Shown piece by piece: positions 45,194 through 54,604 of a DNA stretch of 64,000 nucleotides. This DNA comes from JACPRL01 sp035573715 (GTDB taxonomy: Bacteria; Acidobacteriota; Terriglobia; Acidiferrales; 2-02-FULL-67-57), in contig DATLZZ010000011.1 in NCBI GenBank assembly GCA_035573715.1, forward strand, positions 25,165 to 89,164, written 5' to 3'. The notes below the pieces were generated by a model. That model was not told where the DNA came from and searched no databases. It saw nothing but the letters and a program-made list of their open reading frames with translations. A program made the position numbers and the translations under genes. How positions within the stretch are numbered: the first letter of the stretch is position 1; each line of letters opens with the position of its first letter.

Positions 45194-46288
45194 CTACTCG
45201 ATTTGGATGACGGGGGCTGTGGGCTCGCGGAGAGCGATGACGCTGAGGGCGGCGGCGACCTGGCGGGCGAGCGAGTAGAAGGGCGCGGCCTCGGGCGTCT
45301 CTTCGCCGAGCGAGGCGCTGGGCTTGCCGGTGTCGCCGTGCAAGCGCACGCCAGGATCGAGCGGAATCTCGCCCAGGAACGGCACGCCGAACTTCTGCGC
45401 GGTGTTCTTCCCTTCGCCGTAGCTGAAAACTTCGGTGCGGGCGCCGCAGTGCGGGCAAAGGAAGTAGCTCATGTTCTCGGCCACGCCGAGGATTTCGACC
45501 TTCACCTGGCGGAACATTTCGATGGCTTTGTGCACATCGTCGAGGGCAACGATGGAAGGCGTGGTGACGACGACGGCGCCGGTGACGGCGACGGTCTGAA
45601 TGAGCGAGAGCTGAACGTCGCCGGTGCCGGGCGGCAAATCAATGATGAGGTAGTCGAGTTCGCCCCAGCCCACCTGGCGGAGGAATTGCTGCAAGACTTG
45701 ATGCAGCATGGGGCCGCGCCAGATGAGCGGCTTCTTTTCCGGATTGAGCAGGCCCATGGAAATCATTTTCACGCCGTGGGCTTGGATGGGGATGATGCGG
45801 TCGCCTTCGGCGTAGGGCTGCTCGGTGGCGCCGAGCATGGTGGGGACGTTGGGGCCGTAGACGTCGGCATCGAGCAGGCCGACGCTGGCGCCCATTCTGG
45901 CGAGCGCGATGGCGAGGTTCACCGCCACGGTCGTCTTGCCCACGCCACCCTTGCCGCTGGCAACGGCGATGATGTTCTTCACCCCGGGGATGCCGCCGCG
46001 CTGGTTCAGCGGACGGCCCTGCGGAACCGTGGCGCCCCACTTGATGGTGACGTCTTTGAAACCGTCGAGCTTGGCGAGCGCGGCGCGCACGTCTTTCTCG
46101 ATCGTATCCTTGAGCGGGCAGGCGGGCGTGGTGAGGTTGATGGTCACCCAGACACGGCCGTCGTCCACCGCGAGGTCTTTGATCATGTTGAGCGTGACGA
46201 TGTCGCGGTGGAGCTCGGGCTCCATCACCGTGCGCAGAGCGTCGAGCACCTGCTCCTGCGTGAGTTTCTTGTTCCCGAAGATTCCCAT
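45194..46288 (-). CDS. Iron-sulfur cluster carrier Mrp/ApbC
   Basis: A 364-residue P-loop ATPase that holds and transfers Fe-S clusters. An N-terminal MIP18/DUF59 domain (VLDALRTVMEPELHRDIVTLNMI), then the deviant Walker A GKGGVGKTTVAVNLA, DADVYGPNVPTMLG and DYLIIDLPPGTGDVQL. The C-terminal FLCPHCG has the Cys pair used for cluster binding. Full length. Confidence 0.92.
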   Translation of the reverse strand: MGIFGNKKLTQEQVLDALRTVMEPELHRDIVTLNMIKDLAVDDGRVWVTINLTTPACPLKDTIEKDVRAALAKLDGFKDVTIKWGATVPQGRPLNQRGGIPGVKNIIAVASGKGGVGKTTVAVNLAIALARMGASVGLLDADVYGPNVPTMLGATEQPYAEGDRIIPIQAHGVKMISMGLLNPEKKPLIWRGPMLHQVLQQFLRQVGWGELDYLIIDLPPGTGDVQLSLIQTVAVTGAVVVTTPSIVALDDVHKAIEMFRQVKVEILGVAENMSYFLCPHCGARTEVFSYGEGKNTAQKFGVPFLGEIPLDPGVRLHGDTGKPSASLGEETPEAAPFYSLARQVAAALSVIALREPTAPVIQIE

Positions 46289-46336
46289 GGGTTACTCAGT
46301 CATCGTAGCCCATCAGCCCAGGGCTGACAAGCTAAC

Positions 46337-46366
46337 GGAGGTACGGATGAACACGGATGGACGGAT
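46337..46366. repeat. Degenerate copy of the dispersed repeat between mrp and dcd
   Basis: Contains ACGGATGAACACGGATG-type sequence like the other copies, but is more diverged. Confidence 0.5.
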
Positions 46367-46379
46367 TGAAAAGGGCAAT

Positions 46380-46934
46380 TCAGATCCGTGGCAGGACGAT
46401 CCCTTGTTGAGCTTGATACTTTCCCTTCTTGTCTTTGTACGAGGTCTCGCAGAGCTCGTCGCCTTCGAGGAAGATGACCTGGCAGAGGCCTTCACCGGAG
46501 TAGACGCGCGCCGGCAGCGGCGTGGTGTTGGAGATTTCGAGCGTGACGAAGCCTTCCCACTCCGGCTCGAAGGGGGTGACGTTGACGATGATGCCGCAGC
46601 GGGCGTAGGTGGACTTGCCCACGCAGATGGTGAGGATGTTGCGCGGGATGCGGAAGTACTCCACCGAGCGGCCCAGCGCGAAGGAGTTGGGCGGGATGAC
46701 GCAAATGTCGGTCCTTACCTCGACGAACGAGCGCGGGTCGAAGTGCTTCGGGTCGACCACGGCGGTGTTGACGTTGGTGAAGATGCGGTACTCGTCGGCC
46801 ACGCGCATGTCGTAGCCGTAGCTGGAGAGTCCGTAGCTGATGACCCCGTCGCGCACCTGGGATTCAACGAAGGGGTCAATCATCTTGTGCTCTTGCGCCA
46901 TGCGGCGGATCCAACGGTCGGACTTGATGGGCAT
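46380..46934 (-). CDS. dcd: dCTP deaminase
   Basis: A 184-residue enzyme converting dCTP to dUTP for thymidylate synthesis. DRWIRRMAQEHKMIDPF, SYGLSSYGYDMR and the GKSTYARCGIIVNVTPFEPEWEGFVTLEISNTTPLPARVYSGEG active-site region match Dcd (Ser/Arg and Glu residues retained). I choose the ATG at 46934; longer frames read into the HU promoter region. Confidence 0.92.
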   Translation of the reverse strand: MPIKSDRWIRRMAQEHKMIDPFVESQVRDGVISYGLSSYGYDMRVADEYRIFTNVNTAVVDPKHFDPRSFVEVRTDICVIPPNSFALGRSVEYFRIPRNILTICVGKSTYARCGIIVNVTPFEPEWEGFVTLEISNTTPLPARVYSGEGLCQVIFLEGDELCETSYKDKKGKYQAQQGIVLPRI

Positions 46935-47124
46935 CGTGCCTTCTCCTGTTGAAGTTGAGCGAGGGAGTGTATCCCGAGGAAAGATACTTGACAATGCTCC
47001 ACCTGCTTCATAGCATACGCTCGGCTTTCCCGCTCGAACTCCCGCACGCTGGTTCGAGGCCGTTTCTTCGGGGAGCGATTCCTGCCTGAGGGCAGGCAGG
47101 TCGCAGCGCGGGAGGGAGGACGCC

Positions 47125-47394
47125 GTGATCAAGATGGACATCGTGAACGAAGTGGTGACCCGCACCGGCGTTCCCCGCTCCAAGGCCGAGCTGGCGGTGG
47201 AGACCGTCTTCGAAGCCATGAAGCGCGCGCTGGAGCGCGGCCAGCGCATCGAGCTGCGCGGCTTTGGCGTCTTCACCGTGCGCCCGCGCAAGACCGGCAT
47301 CGGGCGCAACCCCCGCACCGGCCAGGAAGTCTCCATCCAGCCCGGCAAAGCCGTGCGCTTCAAACCCGGCAAGGAACTGCAGGGCCTTTCCTAG
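47125..47394 (+). CDS. HU/IHF-family DNA-binding protein
   Basis: An 89-residue nucleoid protein. VNEVVTRTGVPRSKAELAVETVFEAMKRALERGQRIELRGFGVFTVRPRKTGIGRNPRTGQEVSIQPGKAV includes the family's GFGxF and the RNPxTG loop of the DNA-bending arms. GTG start with GGAGGGAGG upstream. Divergent from dcd. IHF-beta-like or HU cannot be separated. Confidence 0.9.
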   Translation: MIKMDIVNEVVTRTGVPRSKAELAVETVFEAMKRALERGQRIELRGFGVFTVRPRKTGIGRNPRTGQEVSIQPGKAVRFKPGKELQGLS

Positions 47395-47450
47395 TTTTCT
47401 CCTTTCCGATACGATGAAGTCTGCGGCGCGCGACGCCGCTACCTCTTTCT

Positions 47451-48419
47451 ATGCCCAACGGACTCTACGGTGTGCCTCGGGAGTTTGAGCCGACGCCCAT
47501 TCCCGGGCAGTTCACGCCGCCCAAGCGCCGGGTGCTGCTGCCGCTGGTGCTGTTTCTGCTGACGGTGCTGAGCACGCTCCACGTCGGCGGCGAAATGCAG
47601 CGGGCCTATGACCTCGGCGCTGCGGCGGCGCTGGAGGATTCCTCCACGCCGGACACGCACCTCGGCTACCTGCTCGACGGCTGGCCGTTCGCCCTCACGC
47701 TGCTCGGGATCCTGCTGGCGCACGAGCTGGGTCACTTCTTCGCCGCGCGCCACTACGGCATCGTCGCCAGCTATCCCTATTTCATCCCCGCGCCCACGCT
47801 CATCGGGACGATGGGCGCCTTCATCCGCATCCAGTCGCCCATCTGGAATCGCCGCGCGCTGTTCGATGTCGGCATCTCGGGCCCACTGGTGGGCTTCGTG
47901 CTGGCGGTGCCCGCCCTGGCCTACGGGCTGATGCAGTCGCGCGTGGTTTCCGGCACGCTGGGCGAGGGCCACATCCTGCTGGGCGACCCGCCACTGGTGT
48001 GGCTGATGACTCGGCTCCTCTGGCCCGACGTGGCGTCCGACAACCTGCTGCTTCATCCCATCGCCTTCGCGGCCTGGGTCGGCTTGTTCGCCACCGCCCT
48101 CAACCTGCTGCCGGTCGGCCAGCTCGACGGCGGCCACATCGTCTACGCGCTCAGCGCCGAAAAGCACCGGCGCCTCTCGCGGGCATTCACCTTATTGCTG
48201 TTGCTGGGCGGACTCGTTGGCTGGTATCAGCCGAACCTAATGTGGCCCGGCTGGTTGCTTTGGGGGATGCTGCTGATGCTGCTCGGTGTCCGTCATCCGC
48301 CGCTCGTGCATCCTTACGAGCCGCTCGACCCGCGGCGGCGCGTTGTCGCTCTTATTGGCCTGGTTGTCTTTCTCCTCTGCTTCACGCCCGTCCCTTTCCG
48401 CGCTCTCCCACAACCTTAG
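47451..48419 (+). CDS. M50-family membrane zinc metalloprotease
   Basis: A 322-residue site-2-protease-like protein with about six membrane segments. HELGHFF carries the HExxH zinc motif and LLPVGQLDGGH the distal Asp ligand (xDG). Such proteases cut membrane regulators. No PDZ domain is seen, so it differs from RseP. The substrate is unknown; the HU gene 57 bp upstream is not obviously related. Confidence 0.85.
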   Translation: MPNGLYGVPREFEPTPIPGQFTPPKRRVLLPLVLFLLTVLSTLHVGGEMQRAYDLGAAAALEDSSTPDTHLGYLLDGWPFALTLLGILLAHELGHFFAARHYGIVASYPYFIPAPTLIGTMGAFIRIQSPIWNRRALFDVGISGPLVGFVLAVPALAYGLMQSRVVSGTLGEGHILLGDPPLVWLMTRLLWPDVASDNLLLHPIAFAAWVGLFATALNLLPVGQLDGGHIVYALSAEKHRRLSRAFTLLLLLGGLVGWYQPNLMWPGWLLWGMLLMLLGVRHPPLVHPYEPLDPRRRVVALIGLVVFLLCFTPVPFRALPQP

Positions 48420-48524
48420 GGATTCCCGGTGGCGGGCCTATCCTGAGCGTAGTCCAAGGATGCCACCGGGCTCGGCGCGAAGGTGCCGTATTGCGATTGG
48501 GAAGGGCGGGCGGCAGAGCGACAC

Positions 48525-50762
48525 TCAAATCAAGCTGAGCGGGTCGACGTCCACAATGAGTGCACCAGGCGGGACTTCCCTCTCGCGTGTGTAGGCGACG
48601 GCGGCGCCCAGCAGCTCCTGCAAGGCGCGGCGCTCGGGCGACTTCAGCAGAAACTGGAATCGGTAGTTCCTGCGCAGGCGCGCAATCGGCGCTGGCGCGG
48701 GACCCAGCACACGCACCGCCGCGCCGCGCCAGCGGCCGAAGAAATCCTGCAGCGTCCGCGTCCATTGTACGGCGCGCTCCAACCGTGGGTCGCGCACCAG
48801 CACGTTGGCCAGCGCGGTGAACGGCGGGTAGTGCAGCAGACGGCGGAAGCGCAGCTCCTGCTCGTAGAACTTCTCGAAGCTCTGCTCGGCGCCGGCGCGG
48901 ATGGCGTAGTGGTCGGGATAATAGGTCTGCACCAGCACCGTTCCCGGCAGCGCGCCGCGCCCGGCGCGCCCGGCGACCTGCGTGAGCAACTGGAAGGTGC
49001 GCTCGGCGGCGCGAAAATCCGGCAGGCTGAGGATGCCGTCGGCCGACACTACGCCCACCAGTGTCACGCCCTGGAAGTCGTGCCCTTTGGCAATCATCTG
49101 CGTGCCGACCAGTAGGTCGAGCTCGCCGCGGACGAACTGACGCAGGATCTGGGCGCCACGCTTCGCCACTTGCGCGACGTCCCGGTCGAGCCGCGCGATG
49201 CGCGCGCCGGCAAAGCGCGCCCGCAGCTCAAGCTCCACCTTTTCCGCGCCCCCGCCGATATAGTGGATGTGCTCGCTGCCGCACTTCTCGCACGCTTTGG
49301 GCGGCGTGCGCGCGAAGCCGCAGTAATGGCAGATCAGCCGCCCGCGGCCGCGGTGGTAGACCAGCGCAATGCTGCAATCTTTGCACTGAACCGTCGCCCC
49401 GCATTTGCGACACAGAAGACAATTGGCGTAGCCGCGCCGGTTGAGAAGCACCAGCGCCTGGTTGCCGCTCGCCAGGGTCTGCTCAATGCCTTCGACCAGA
49501 GCGCGCGAGAAGAGCGACACCTTCTTCGTCTCTTGAAACTCGGCGCGCATGTCCACCACGCGCACTTCGGCCAGAGGACGATCCGCCACCCGCGTTTCGA
49601 GCTGCAGCAGGCGATACTTGGCGTTGCGCGCATAGTAGCTGGTCTCGAGCGAGGGCGTGGCCGAGCCCAGAATGGCCAGAGCGCCTTCCAGCTTGGCACG
49701 CACCACCGCGGTGTCGCGGCCGTGATAGCGCGGGGTCTCGGCCTGCTTGTAGCTCGCATCCTGCTCCTCGTCCACGATGACGACGGCCACGTCTTCCAGG
49801 GGCGCAAACACCGCCGAGCGCGTGCCGACCGCCACGCGCGCTTCCCCGCGCCGCAGCCGCCACCATTCGGTGGAGCGCTCGCGCGGGGTCAACCCGCTGT
49901 GCAGCACGGCGACGCGGTCGCCGAAGCGCGAAACGAACAGCTCCGCCACCGCCGGCGTTAGTGCAATCTCCGGCACCAGCAGCAGCGCGGTGCGGTCGCG
50001 CTCCAGGCAGGACTGAATGGCGCGCGAGTAGACTTCTGTTTTCCCGCTGCCGGTCACGCCCTCGAGCAGCACGGTGGCGAAGCCGCCGCGCTCCAGCAGC
50101 CCCTCGATTTCTTCCAGCGCCCGCTGCTGCGGGCCGGTCAGCACCGGGGGCGCAGCCGCCGCCCAGTCGCCTTCAAAGAGCAGCGGGGCGACTTCCTCGT
50201 CTTTGCCTTCGCGCGCACGGCGGCGCACTTCGGGAACGATTTCAATCAAGCCCTCGCGGCGAAGGCGTGCCAGAAGCCGTGGTCCATCGGGCACGCCGCT
50301 GGTGAGCCGACCGATGGTGCGCGTCTTGCCGCCCTCCAGCCGCCGCAGCAACTGATACTCGTCGTTCTCGCTCCTGCTCGCCTCCAACTCGTTCAGGCGC
50401 TCGATGCCCAGCGGCCGCAGGCGCGCCCGTTCGCTGCGCGCGAATTCATCGTGCAGCGGGAGCAGCGAGCGGAAGACTTCACCCGGCGGCGCGAGGTAGT
50501 ACTCCGTCATCCAGCGCGCCAGCTCCAGCAGCACCGGGGGCAGCAGGGGCTCGCTGTCCACCACCTCGACGACGTCTTTCAGACCTTTGGTGGTGCGTGG
50601 CTCGGCGGCCAGCGCCGTCACCACGCCCACCAGCTTGCGGGCTCCGAACGGAACAATCACACGCCCTCCGACGCACGGCTGCGCCAGCCCTTCAGGGATG
50701 CGGTAGGTAAACGTGTCGGGCAGCGGGACGGGAAGGGCGACTTCGCAGTAGGTCGCGGCCAT
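48525..50762 (-). CDS. priA: Primosomal protein PriA (replication restart helicase)
   Basis: A 745-residue 3'-5' helicase that reloads DnaB at stalled forks. N-terminal DNA-binding domain, Walker A VTGSGKTEVYSRA, DEEQ-type motif II (VIVDEEQDASYKQ) and the eight-Cys zinc region between CRKCGATVQCKDC and CEKCG. The helicase C-lobe ends in VAGRAGRG. Last gene of the minus-strand run. Confidence 0.94.
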   Translation of the reverse strand: MAATYCEVALPVPLPDTFTYRIPEGLAQPCVGGRVIVPFGARKLVGVVTALAAEPRTTKGLKDVVEVVDSEPLLPPVLLELARWMTEYYLAPPGEVFRSLLPLHDEFARSERARLRPLGIERLNELEASRSENDEYQLLRRLEGGKTRTIGRLTSGVPDGPRLLARLRREGLIEIVPEVRRRAREGKDEEVAPLLFEGDWAAAAPPVLTGPQQRALEEIEGLLERGGFATVLLEGVTGSGKTEVYSRAIQSCLERDRTALLLVPEIALTPAVAELFVSRFGDRVAVLHSGLTPRERSTEWWRLRRGEARVAVGTRSAVFAPLEDVAVVIVDEEQDASYKQAETPRYHGRDTAVVRAKLEGALAILGSATPSLETSYYARNAKYRLLQLETRVADRPLAEVRVVDMRAEFQETKKVSLFSRALVEGIEQTLASGNQALVLLNRRGYANCLLCRKCGATVQCKDCSIALVYHRGRGRLICHYCGFARTPPKACEKCGSEHIHYIGGGAEKVELELRARFAGARIARLDRDVAQVAKRGAQILRQFVRGELDLLVGTQMIAKGHDFQGVTLVGVVSADGILSLPDFRAAERTFQLLTQVAGRAGRGALPGTVLVQTYYPDHYAIRAGAEQSFEKFYEQELRFRRLLHYPPFTALANVLVRDPRLERAVQWTRTLQDFFGRWRGAAVRVLGPAPAPIARLRRNYRFQFLLKSPERRALQELLGAAVAYTREREVPPGALIVDVDPLSLI

Positions 50763-50771
50763 GCGGACCGC

Positions 50772-51572
50772 TCAAGAAAGAAGGAACTGGCGAATCTTTC
50801 GCAAGTCCTGCTGCACGTCCGCGTCGGCGTGCGGGTTGCGCAGCAGATAGGCGGGGTGGAAGGTGGCGAACATCTTCATCCCGCGCCAATCGAAGAACTG
50901 CCCGCGCAGACGGCTGATGGAGACCGGCTTGCCGAGCAGCTCCTGGAGCGCCACCGCGCCCAGGCAGCAGATGAGCTTGGGCCGGATGGCGTCGAGCTGG
51001 CGAATCAGAAACGGCGAGCAGGTCTCGACTTCGTCTTTCTCCGGCGAGCGGTTGCCCGGCGGGCGGCACTTGATGACGTTGCAGATGTAGACCTCGCTGC
51101 GCTTCATCGCCAGCGAGCCTTCAATCCATTTGGTGAGGAGCTGGCCGGCGCGGCCGACGAACGGCCGGCCTTGCGCATCTTCGTCGGCACCCGGGGCTTC
51201 GCCGACAAAGACAAGTTGCGCTTTGGGATTCCCTTCTCCGAAGACGATGTGGGTGCGATGACGGGAAAGCTTGCAGCGCGTGCACTCGCCGAGGTCAGCC
51301 TGAATCTGCGGCAAGGTTTCGCCTTCGATCCGACCGGGTGCTTCGCCGAAGAGCGACAACACCGGTGGCGGCGCGAATGGCGCGGCCGGAGCAGCGACGG
51401 CAGGAACTTCCGCAGGAGCCGGCAGTGGCGCGGCGGGCTGCGCTGCCGGCGGGACTACCGGAGTGCGTCGCTCGGTACGCCGCACCAAGGGTCTCAGGCC
51501 CAGCTCTTCGCAGAACTCCAGCCAGGCGCGCAGGCGGGGGCGCGCGGTTTCGGGTCTAGGCTGCTCAGTCAT
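50772..51572 (-). CDS. Family 4-like uracil-DNA glycosylase with N-terminal extension
   Basis: A 266-residue base-excision enzyme. GEAPGADEDAQGRPFVGRAGQLL is the uracil-binding motif and TFHPAYLLRNP the HxAxLLR-like motif. Cysteines in CTRCKLSRHR, YICNVIKCRPPGNR and TCSPFL would bind a [4Fe-4S] cluster. The first ~75 residues form a Pro/Ala-rich linker after a helical tip, longer than usual. Its ATG overlaps the upstream coaBC stop on the same strand. A DNA-polymerase-fused relative is the main alternative annotation. Confidence 0.88.
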   Translation of the reverse strand: MTEQPRPETARPRLRAWLEFCEELGLRPLVRRTERRTPVVPPAAQPAAPLPAPAEVPAVAAPAAPFAPPPVLSLFGEAPGRIEGETLPQIQADLGECTRCKLSRHRTHIVFGEGNPKAQLVFVGEAPGADEDAQGRPFVGRAGQLLTKWIEGSLAMKRSEVYICNVIKCRPPGNRSPEKDEVETCSPFLIRQLDAIRPKLICCLGAVALQELLGKPVSISRLRGQFFDWRGMKMFATFHPAYLLRNPHADADVQQDLRKIRQFLLS

Positions 51573-52771
51573 CCGCGGGCGGCTTTCAAGCGGACTATCT
51601 CGTCGAGAACGCGGTGAGCAACGTCGAGCTTGCTCATCTTTTCCAACGGAATTTCGCGGCCTTCGCGAGTCATGAGCGTCACGATGTTGGTTTCGACGTC
51701 GAAGCCGGCGCCGTCCTGGGTGACGTCGTTGGCGACTACGATGTCGAGCTTCTTGGCGCGCAGCTTGGCGCGGGCATTCTCGAGCACGTTGTCGGTTTCG
51801 GCGGCGAACCCAACGACGACCCGTTTGCCGTTTCCATTCGCGATCTCGCCTACCACGTCAGCGGTTGGCTCGAGCTCCAGGGCGAGCTTGCCGGCGCGCT
51901 TGATCTTGCGCGGTTCGCTCTCCGCCGGTCGGAAGTCCGCGACCGCAGCGGCCATCACCACGGCGCTCGCTTCACCAAGGTGTTTCTTCACCGCCGCCCG
52001 CAACTCTTCCGTGGTGCGCACGCGTTCGAAGACGTCCACCGGCGGCGGCTCGAGCGGCGTCGGCCCGCTCACCAGGATGACGCGGGCGCCGCGACGCCGC
52101 GCAGCTTCGGCGACGGCGTACCCCATGCGGCCCGAAGAGCGGTTGGTGAGGTAGCGCACCGGGTCAAGGTCTTCGCAGGTGGGCCCGGCAGTGACCAACA
52201 CGGTTTCTTTTTCGAGGTCGTGCTTGAGACCGAGAACCTCGCGCACGCGCGCGACGATGGTTTCCGTTTTCGCCAGCCGCCCCGGTCCGGTCCAACCGCA
52301 GGCCAGGTACCCTTCATCGGGCTCGACGATGTGGACGCCGCTCTGGCGCAGGCGTGCGACGTTCTCCTGCACGGTGGCGTGCTCCCACATACTGACGTTC
52401 ATCGCGGGGGCGACGACGACCGGCGCTTTGGTGGCGAGGTAGCAAGTCGTCAGGAAATCGTCGGCCACGCCGCTGGCGAACTTTCCGATGACGTTGGCGG
52501 TGGCAGGCGCGACGAGCAGCAAGTCGGCGCGGTCGGCGACGGCGATGTGCTCGATGGCGGCGTCGACGTTGGCCGGCTGGTCGCCGGCGGCGAACATGTC
52601 GGTGATGACTTTCTGCCCGGAAAGCGCCGCGAAGGTGAGCGGCCGGATGAACTCCTGCGCGTGGCGAGTGAGGATGACCTGGACATCGAGGCCTTCCTGC
52701 TGGAGCTGCCGCACCAGCTCGGCCGCCTTGTAGGCGGCGATGCAGCCGCTCACGCCCAACACGACCTTCAT
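51569..52771 (-). CDS. coaBC: CoaBC: phosphopantothenoylcysteine decarboxylase/synthetase
   Basis: A 400-residue bifunctional enzyme of coenzyme A synthesis: FMN-dependent decarboxylase half (VLGVSGCIAAYKAAEL, VAPAMNVSMW, catalytic Cys in LACGWTGPGRLA) followed by the CTP-dependent ligase half (VLVTAGPTCEDLDPVRYLTNRSSGRMGYAVAEAA). Full length. Overlaps the glycosylase gene. Confidence 0.94.
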   Translation of the reverse strand: MKVVLGVSGCIAAYKAAELVRQLQQEGLDVQVILTRHAQEFIRPLTFAALSGQKVITDMFAAGDQPANVDAAIEHIAVADRADLLLVAPATANVIGKFASGVADDFLTTCYLATKAPVVVAPAMNVSMWEHATVQENVARLRQSGVHIVEPDEGYLACGWTGPGRLAKTETIVARVREVLGLKHDLEKETVLVTAGPTCEDLDPVRYLTNRSSGRMGYAVAEAARRRGARVILVSGPTPLEPPPVDVFERVRTTEELRAAVKKHLGEASAVVMAAAVADFRPAESEPRKIKRAGKLALELEPTADVVGEIANGNGKRVVVGFAAETDNVLENARAKLRAKKLDIVVANDVTQDGAGFDVETNIVTLMTREGREIPLEKMSKLDVAHRVLDEIVRLKAARG

Positions 52772-52790
52772 GGGGAACTCCGGCGGAACC

Positions 52791-53015
52791 CTACTTGCTG
52801 CGCCGCTTGGACTTCTTGCCCTCTTCGTCCTCTTCTTCCAGCGCCGGCAGCTCGAACGGCACCGCTCCCTGGAAGGTCTCTTCCATGGCGATGCGGGTCG
52901 ACTTGTGACCCGTGGTGTGCACCAGCGGCTTGGCGCCCTGCTGCAGCTGCCGGGCGCGCTTGGCGGCGGCGAGCACGAAAGCGAACTTGCTGTCGAGCTT
53001 ATCCAAAGGAATCAT
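52791..53015 (-). CDS. rpoZ: RNA polymerase omega subunit
   Basis: A 74-residue protein with the omega core (SKFAFVLAAAKRARQLQQGAKPLV) and an acidic then Lys-rich tail. It aids RNA polymerase assembly. It lies in the common gmk-rpoZ-coaBC order, 12 bp after gmk. Confidence 0.88.
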   Translation of the reverse strand: MIPLDKLDSKFAFVLAAAKRARQLQQGAKPLVHTTGHKSTRIAMEETFQGAVPFELPALEEEDEEGKKSKRRSK

Positions 53016-53027
53016 AGCTGTCCTGTC

Positions 53028-53705
53028 TCAAGCTCCGTGGGCTTCGAACGTCTCTAGAATAGCAGAAACTTGCGATTTCGTGGCGTCCTTGCGGGCCGCA
53101 GCCGCCAGGGCGGCGGCCTCAGGCGGCGGCTGCTGGGCGCTGCGTCGGGCGCGCTCCACCACCACAATCGCCTGCACCTGCGCGCAGGTTTCCTCCAGGC
53201 TGCGGTTCACCACCAGGTAGTCGTAGATGTCGAGGGAAATCTCAATTTCCTCGCGCGCGCACTGGAGGCGCCGCTGGATGGCCTCAGGCGAGTCCAAGCC
53301 GCGCGCGCGCAGGCGATGCTCGAGCTCCTGCCAGGAGGGCGGCAGGACAAAGACCGCCACCGCGTCGGGCAGGCGCTCCTTCACCTGCCGCGCGCCCTGG
53401 ACATCGATGTCGAGCAACAGGTCGCTTCCCTGCCGCGCCGCGTCGTCCAGCGCGCTGCGGTGCGAGCCATAGTAGTGGCCGAAGACTTCGGCGTACTCCA
53501 GCAGGTCCTGCCGCGCGATCATCTGCTGAAACTCTTCGGGTTGCACGAAGTGGTACTCGCGGCCGTCCTGCTCGCCGGCGCGCGGGGCGCGGGTGGTATA
53601 GGAAACGGAAAACAGCAGCCGTGGCACCGTGGCCAGCAGGTGCTGCACCACGCTGGTCTTCCCCGAGCCCGACGGCCCGGAGACGATGAAGCAGAGCACG
53701 CTCAT
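53028..53705 (-). CDS. gmk: Guanylate kinase
   Basis: A 225-residue GMP kinase. P-loop IVSGPSGSGKTSVV, SYTTRAPRAGEQDGREYHFV and LLDIDVQGARQVK are canonical. An Ala-rich C-terminal extension of about 25 residues exceeds the usual length. Located 2 bp after yicC and before rpoZ. Confidence 0.94.
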   Translation of the reverse strand: MSVLCFIVSGPSGSGKTSVVQHLLATVPRLLFSVSYTTRAPRAGEQDGREYHFVQPEEFQQMIARQDLLEYAEVFGHYYGSHRSALDDAARQGSDLLLDIDVQGARQVKERLPDAVAVFVLPPSWQELEHRLRARGLDSPEAIQRRLQCAREEIEISLDIYDYLVVNRSLEETCAQVQAIVVVERARRSAQQPPPEAAALAAAARKDATKSQVSAILETFEAHGA

Positions 53706-53707
53706 CG

Positions 53708-54604
53708 CTATTCCACGTTCTGCACTTGCTCGCGCAGGCGCTCGATGAGCGCCTTCAACTCCAACCCGACTTTGGTCATCTCCAGGCCCTCCTCGGCCAG
53801 GCCGGGGGCCTTGGAGAGAATGGTGTTGGTCTCGCGGTTCATTTCCTGGAGAAGAAAATCGAGCCGCTTGCCGCTGGCCGCCTCGCCGGCGAGGAGGTTG
53901 GCAAACTGCTCGACGTGGCTTTCCAGCCGGGCCAGCTCTTCGCTGGTGTCGCTGCGCTCGGCGAGGTAGGCAGCTTCCTCGGCGAGCCGCGAGGGGTCGA
54001 GGTCGGTCTTTCGCAGCAGCTCCTGCAGCCGCTCGCTGAGGTGTTTGTGAAATGCCGGAAGCGCACGCTTGGAGATGGTCAGTAACTGATTCCGCCGCTC
54101 GCGCACTTGTTGGAGAACGCTGAGCAGGTCGCGCTCGAGGGCGGCGCCTTCGTTGCGGCGCATCTGGTCAAGGCGGTCGAGGGCTTCCTTCAGAAGCTGC
54201 TCGGCGAGCGCGCCCAATTGCTGCGCCGCCTCGGGGTCGGCTGCCTTCACGTTCACGCGGAGCACGCCGGGCTGGCGCAGCGCCGCGGCGAGGTCGGGCT
54301 CGCCGGTCAGGCCGAACTCGCGCTGGAGGTTGCGATAGAGCTCGACGTAGGCCCGCACAAACTCCGTGTTCACTTCCAGCGCGGGTTTCTCGCGGCTCTC
54401 CACCTGGAAATCCACTTCGAGGTGGCCACGGTGGATGCGCTCGCGGACCAGGGAGCGCCAGCGGGGCTCGAAGGGCTCGAGCTCCGCGGGCACACGCAGG
54501 TGCAAATCGAGGAAGCGATGGTTGAGCGCCTTCACGGTGACGCGAATCGAGCGGGTGCCGTCCTCGCCCTGGGCGTGCGCAAAACCGGTCATGCTGCGCA
54601 CCAC
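53708..54604 (-). CDS. yicC: YicC-family endoribonuclease-like protein
   Basis: A 298-residue protein. MTGFAHA at the start and the C-terminal LDFLLQEMNRETNTILSKA signature define the YicC/YloC family, whose E. coli member cuts RNA. It begins at GTG 54604; a GTG three bases later and the ATG of MTGFA (54592) are alternatives. It abuts gmk, a usual neighbour, and overlaps the msbA stop. Confidence 0.9.
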   Translation of the reverse strand: MVRSMTGFAHAQGEDGTRSIRVTVKALNHRFLDLHLRVPAELEPFEPRWRSLVRERIHRGHLEVDFQVESREKPALEVNTEFVRAYVELYRNLQREFGLTGEPDLAAALRQPGVLRVNVKAADPEAAQQLGALAEQLLKEALDRLDQMRRNEGAALERDLLSVLQQVRERRNQLLTISKRALPAFHKHLSERLQELLRKTDLDPSRLAEEAAYLAERSDTSEELARLESHVEQFANLLAGEAASGKRLDFLLQEMNRETNTILSKAPGLAEEGLEMTKVGLELKALIERLREQVQNVE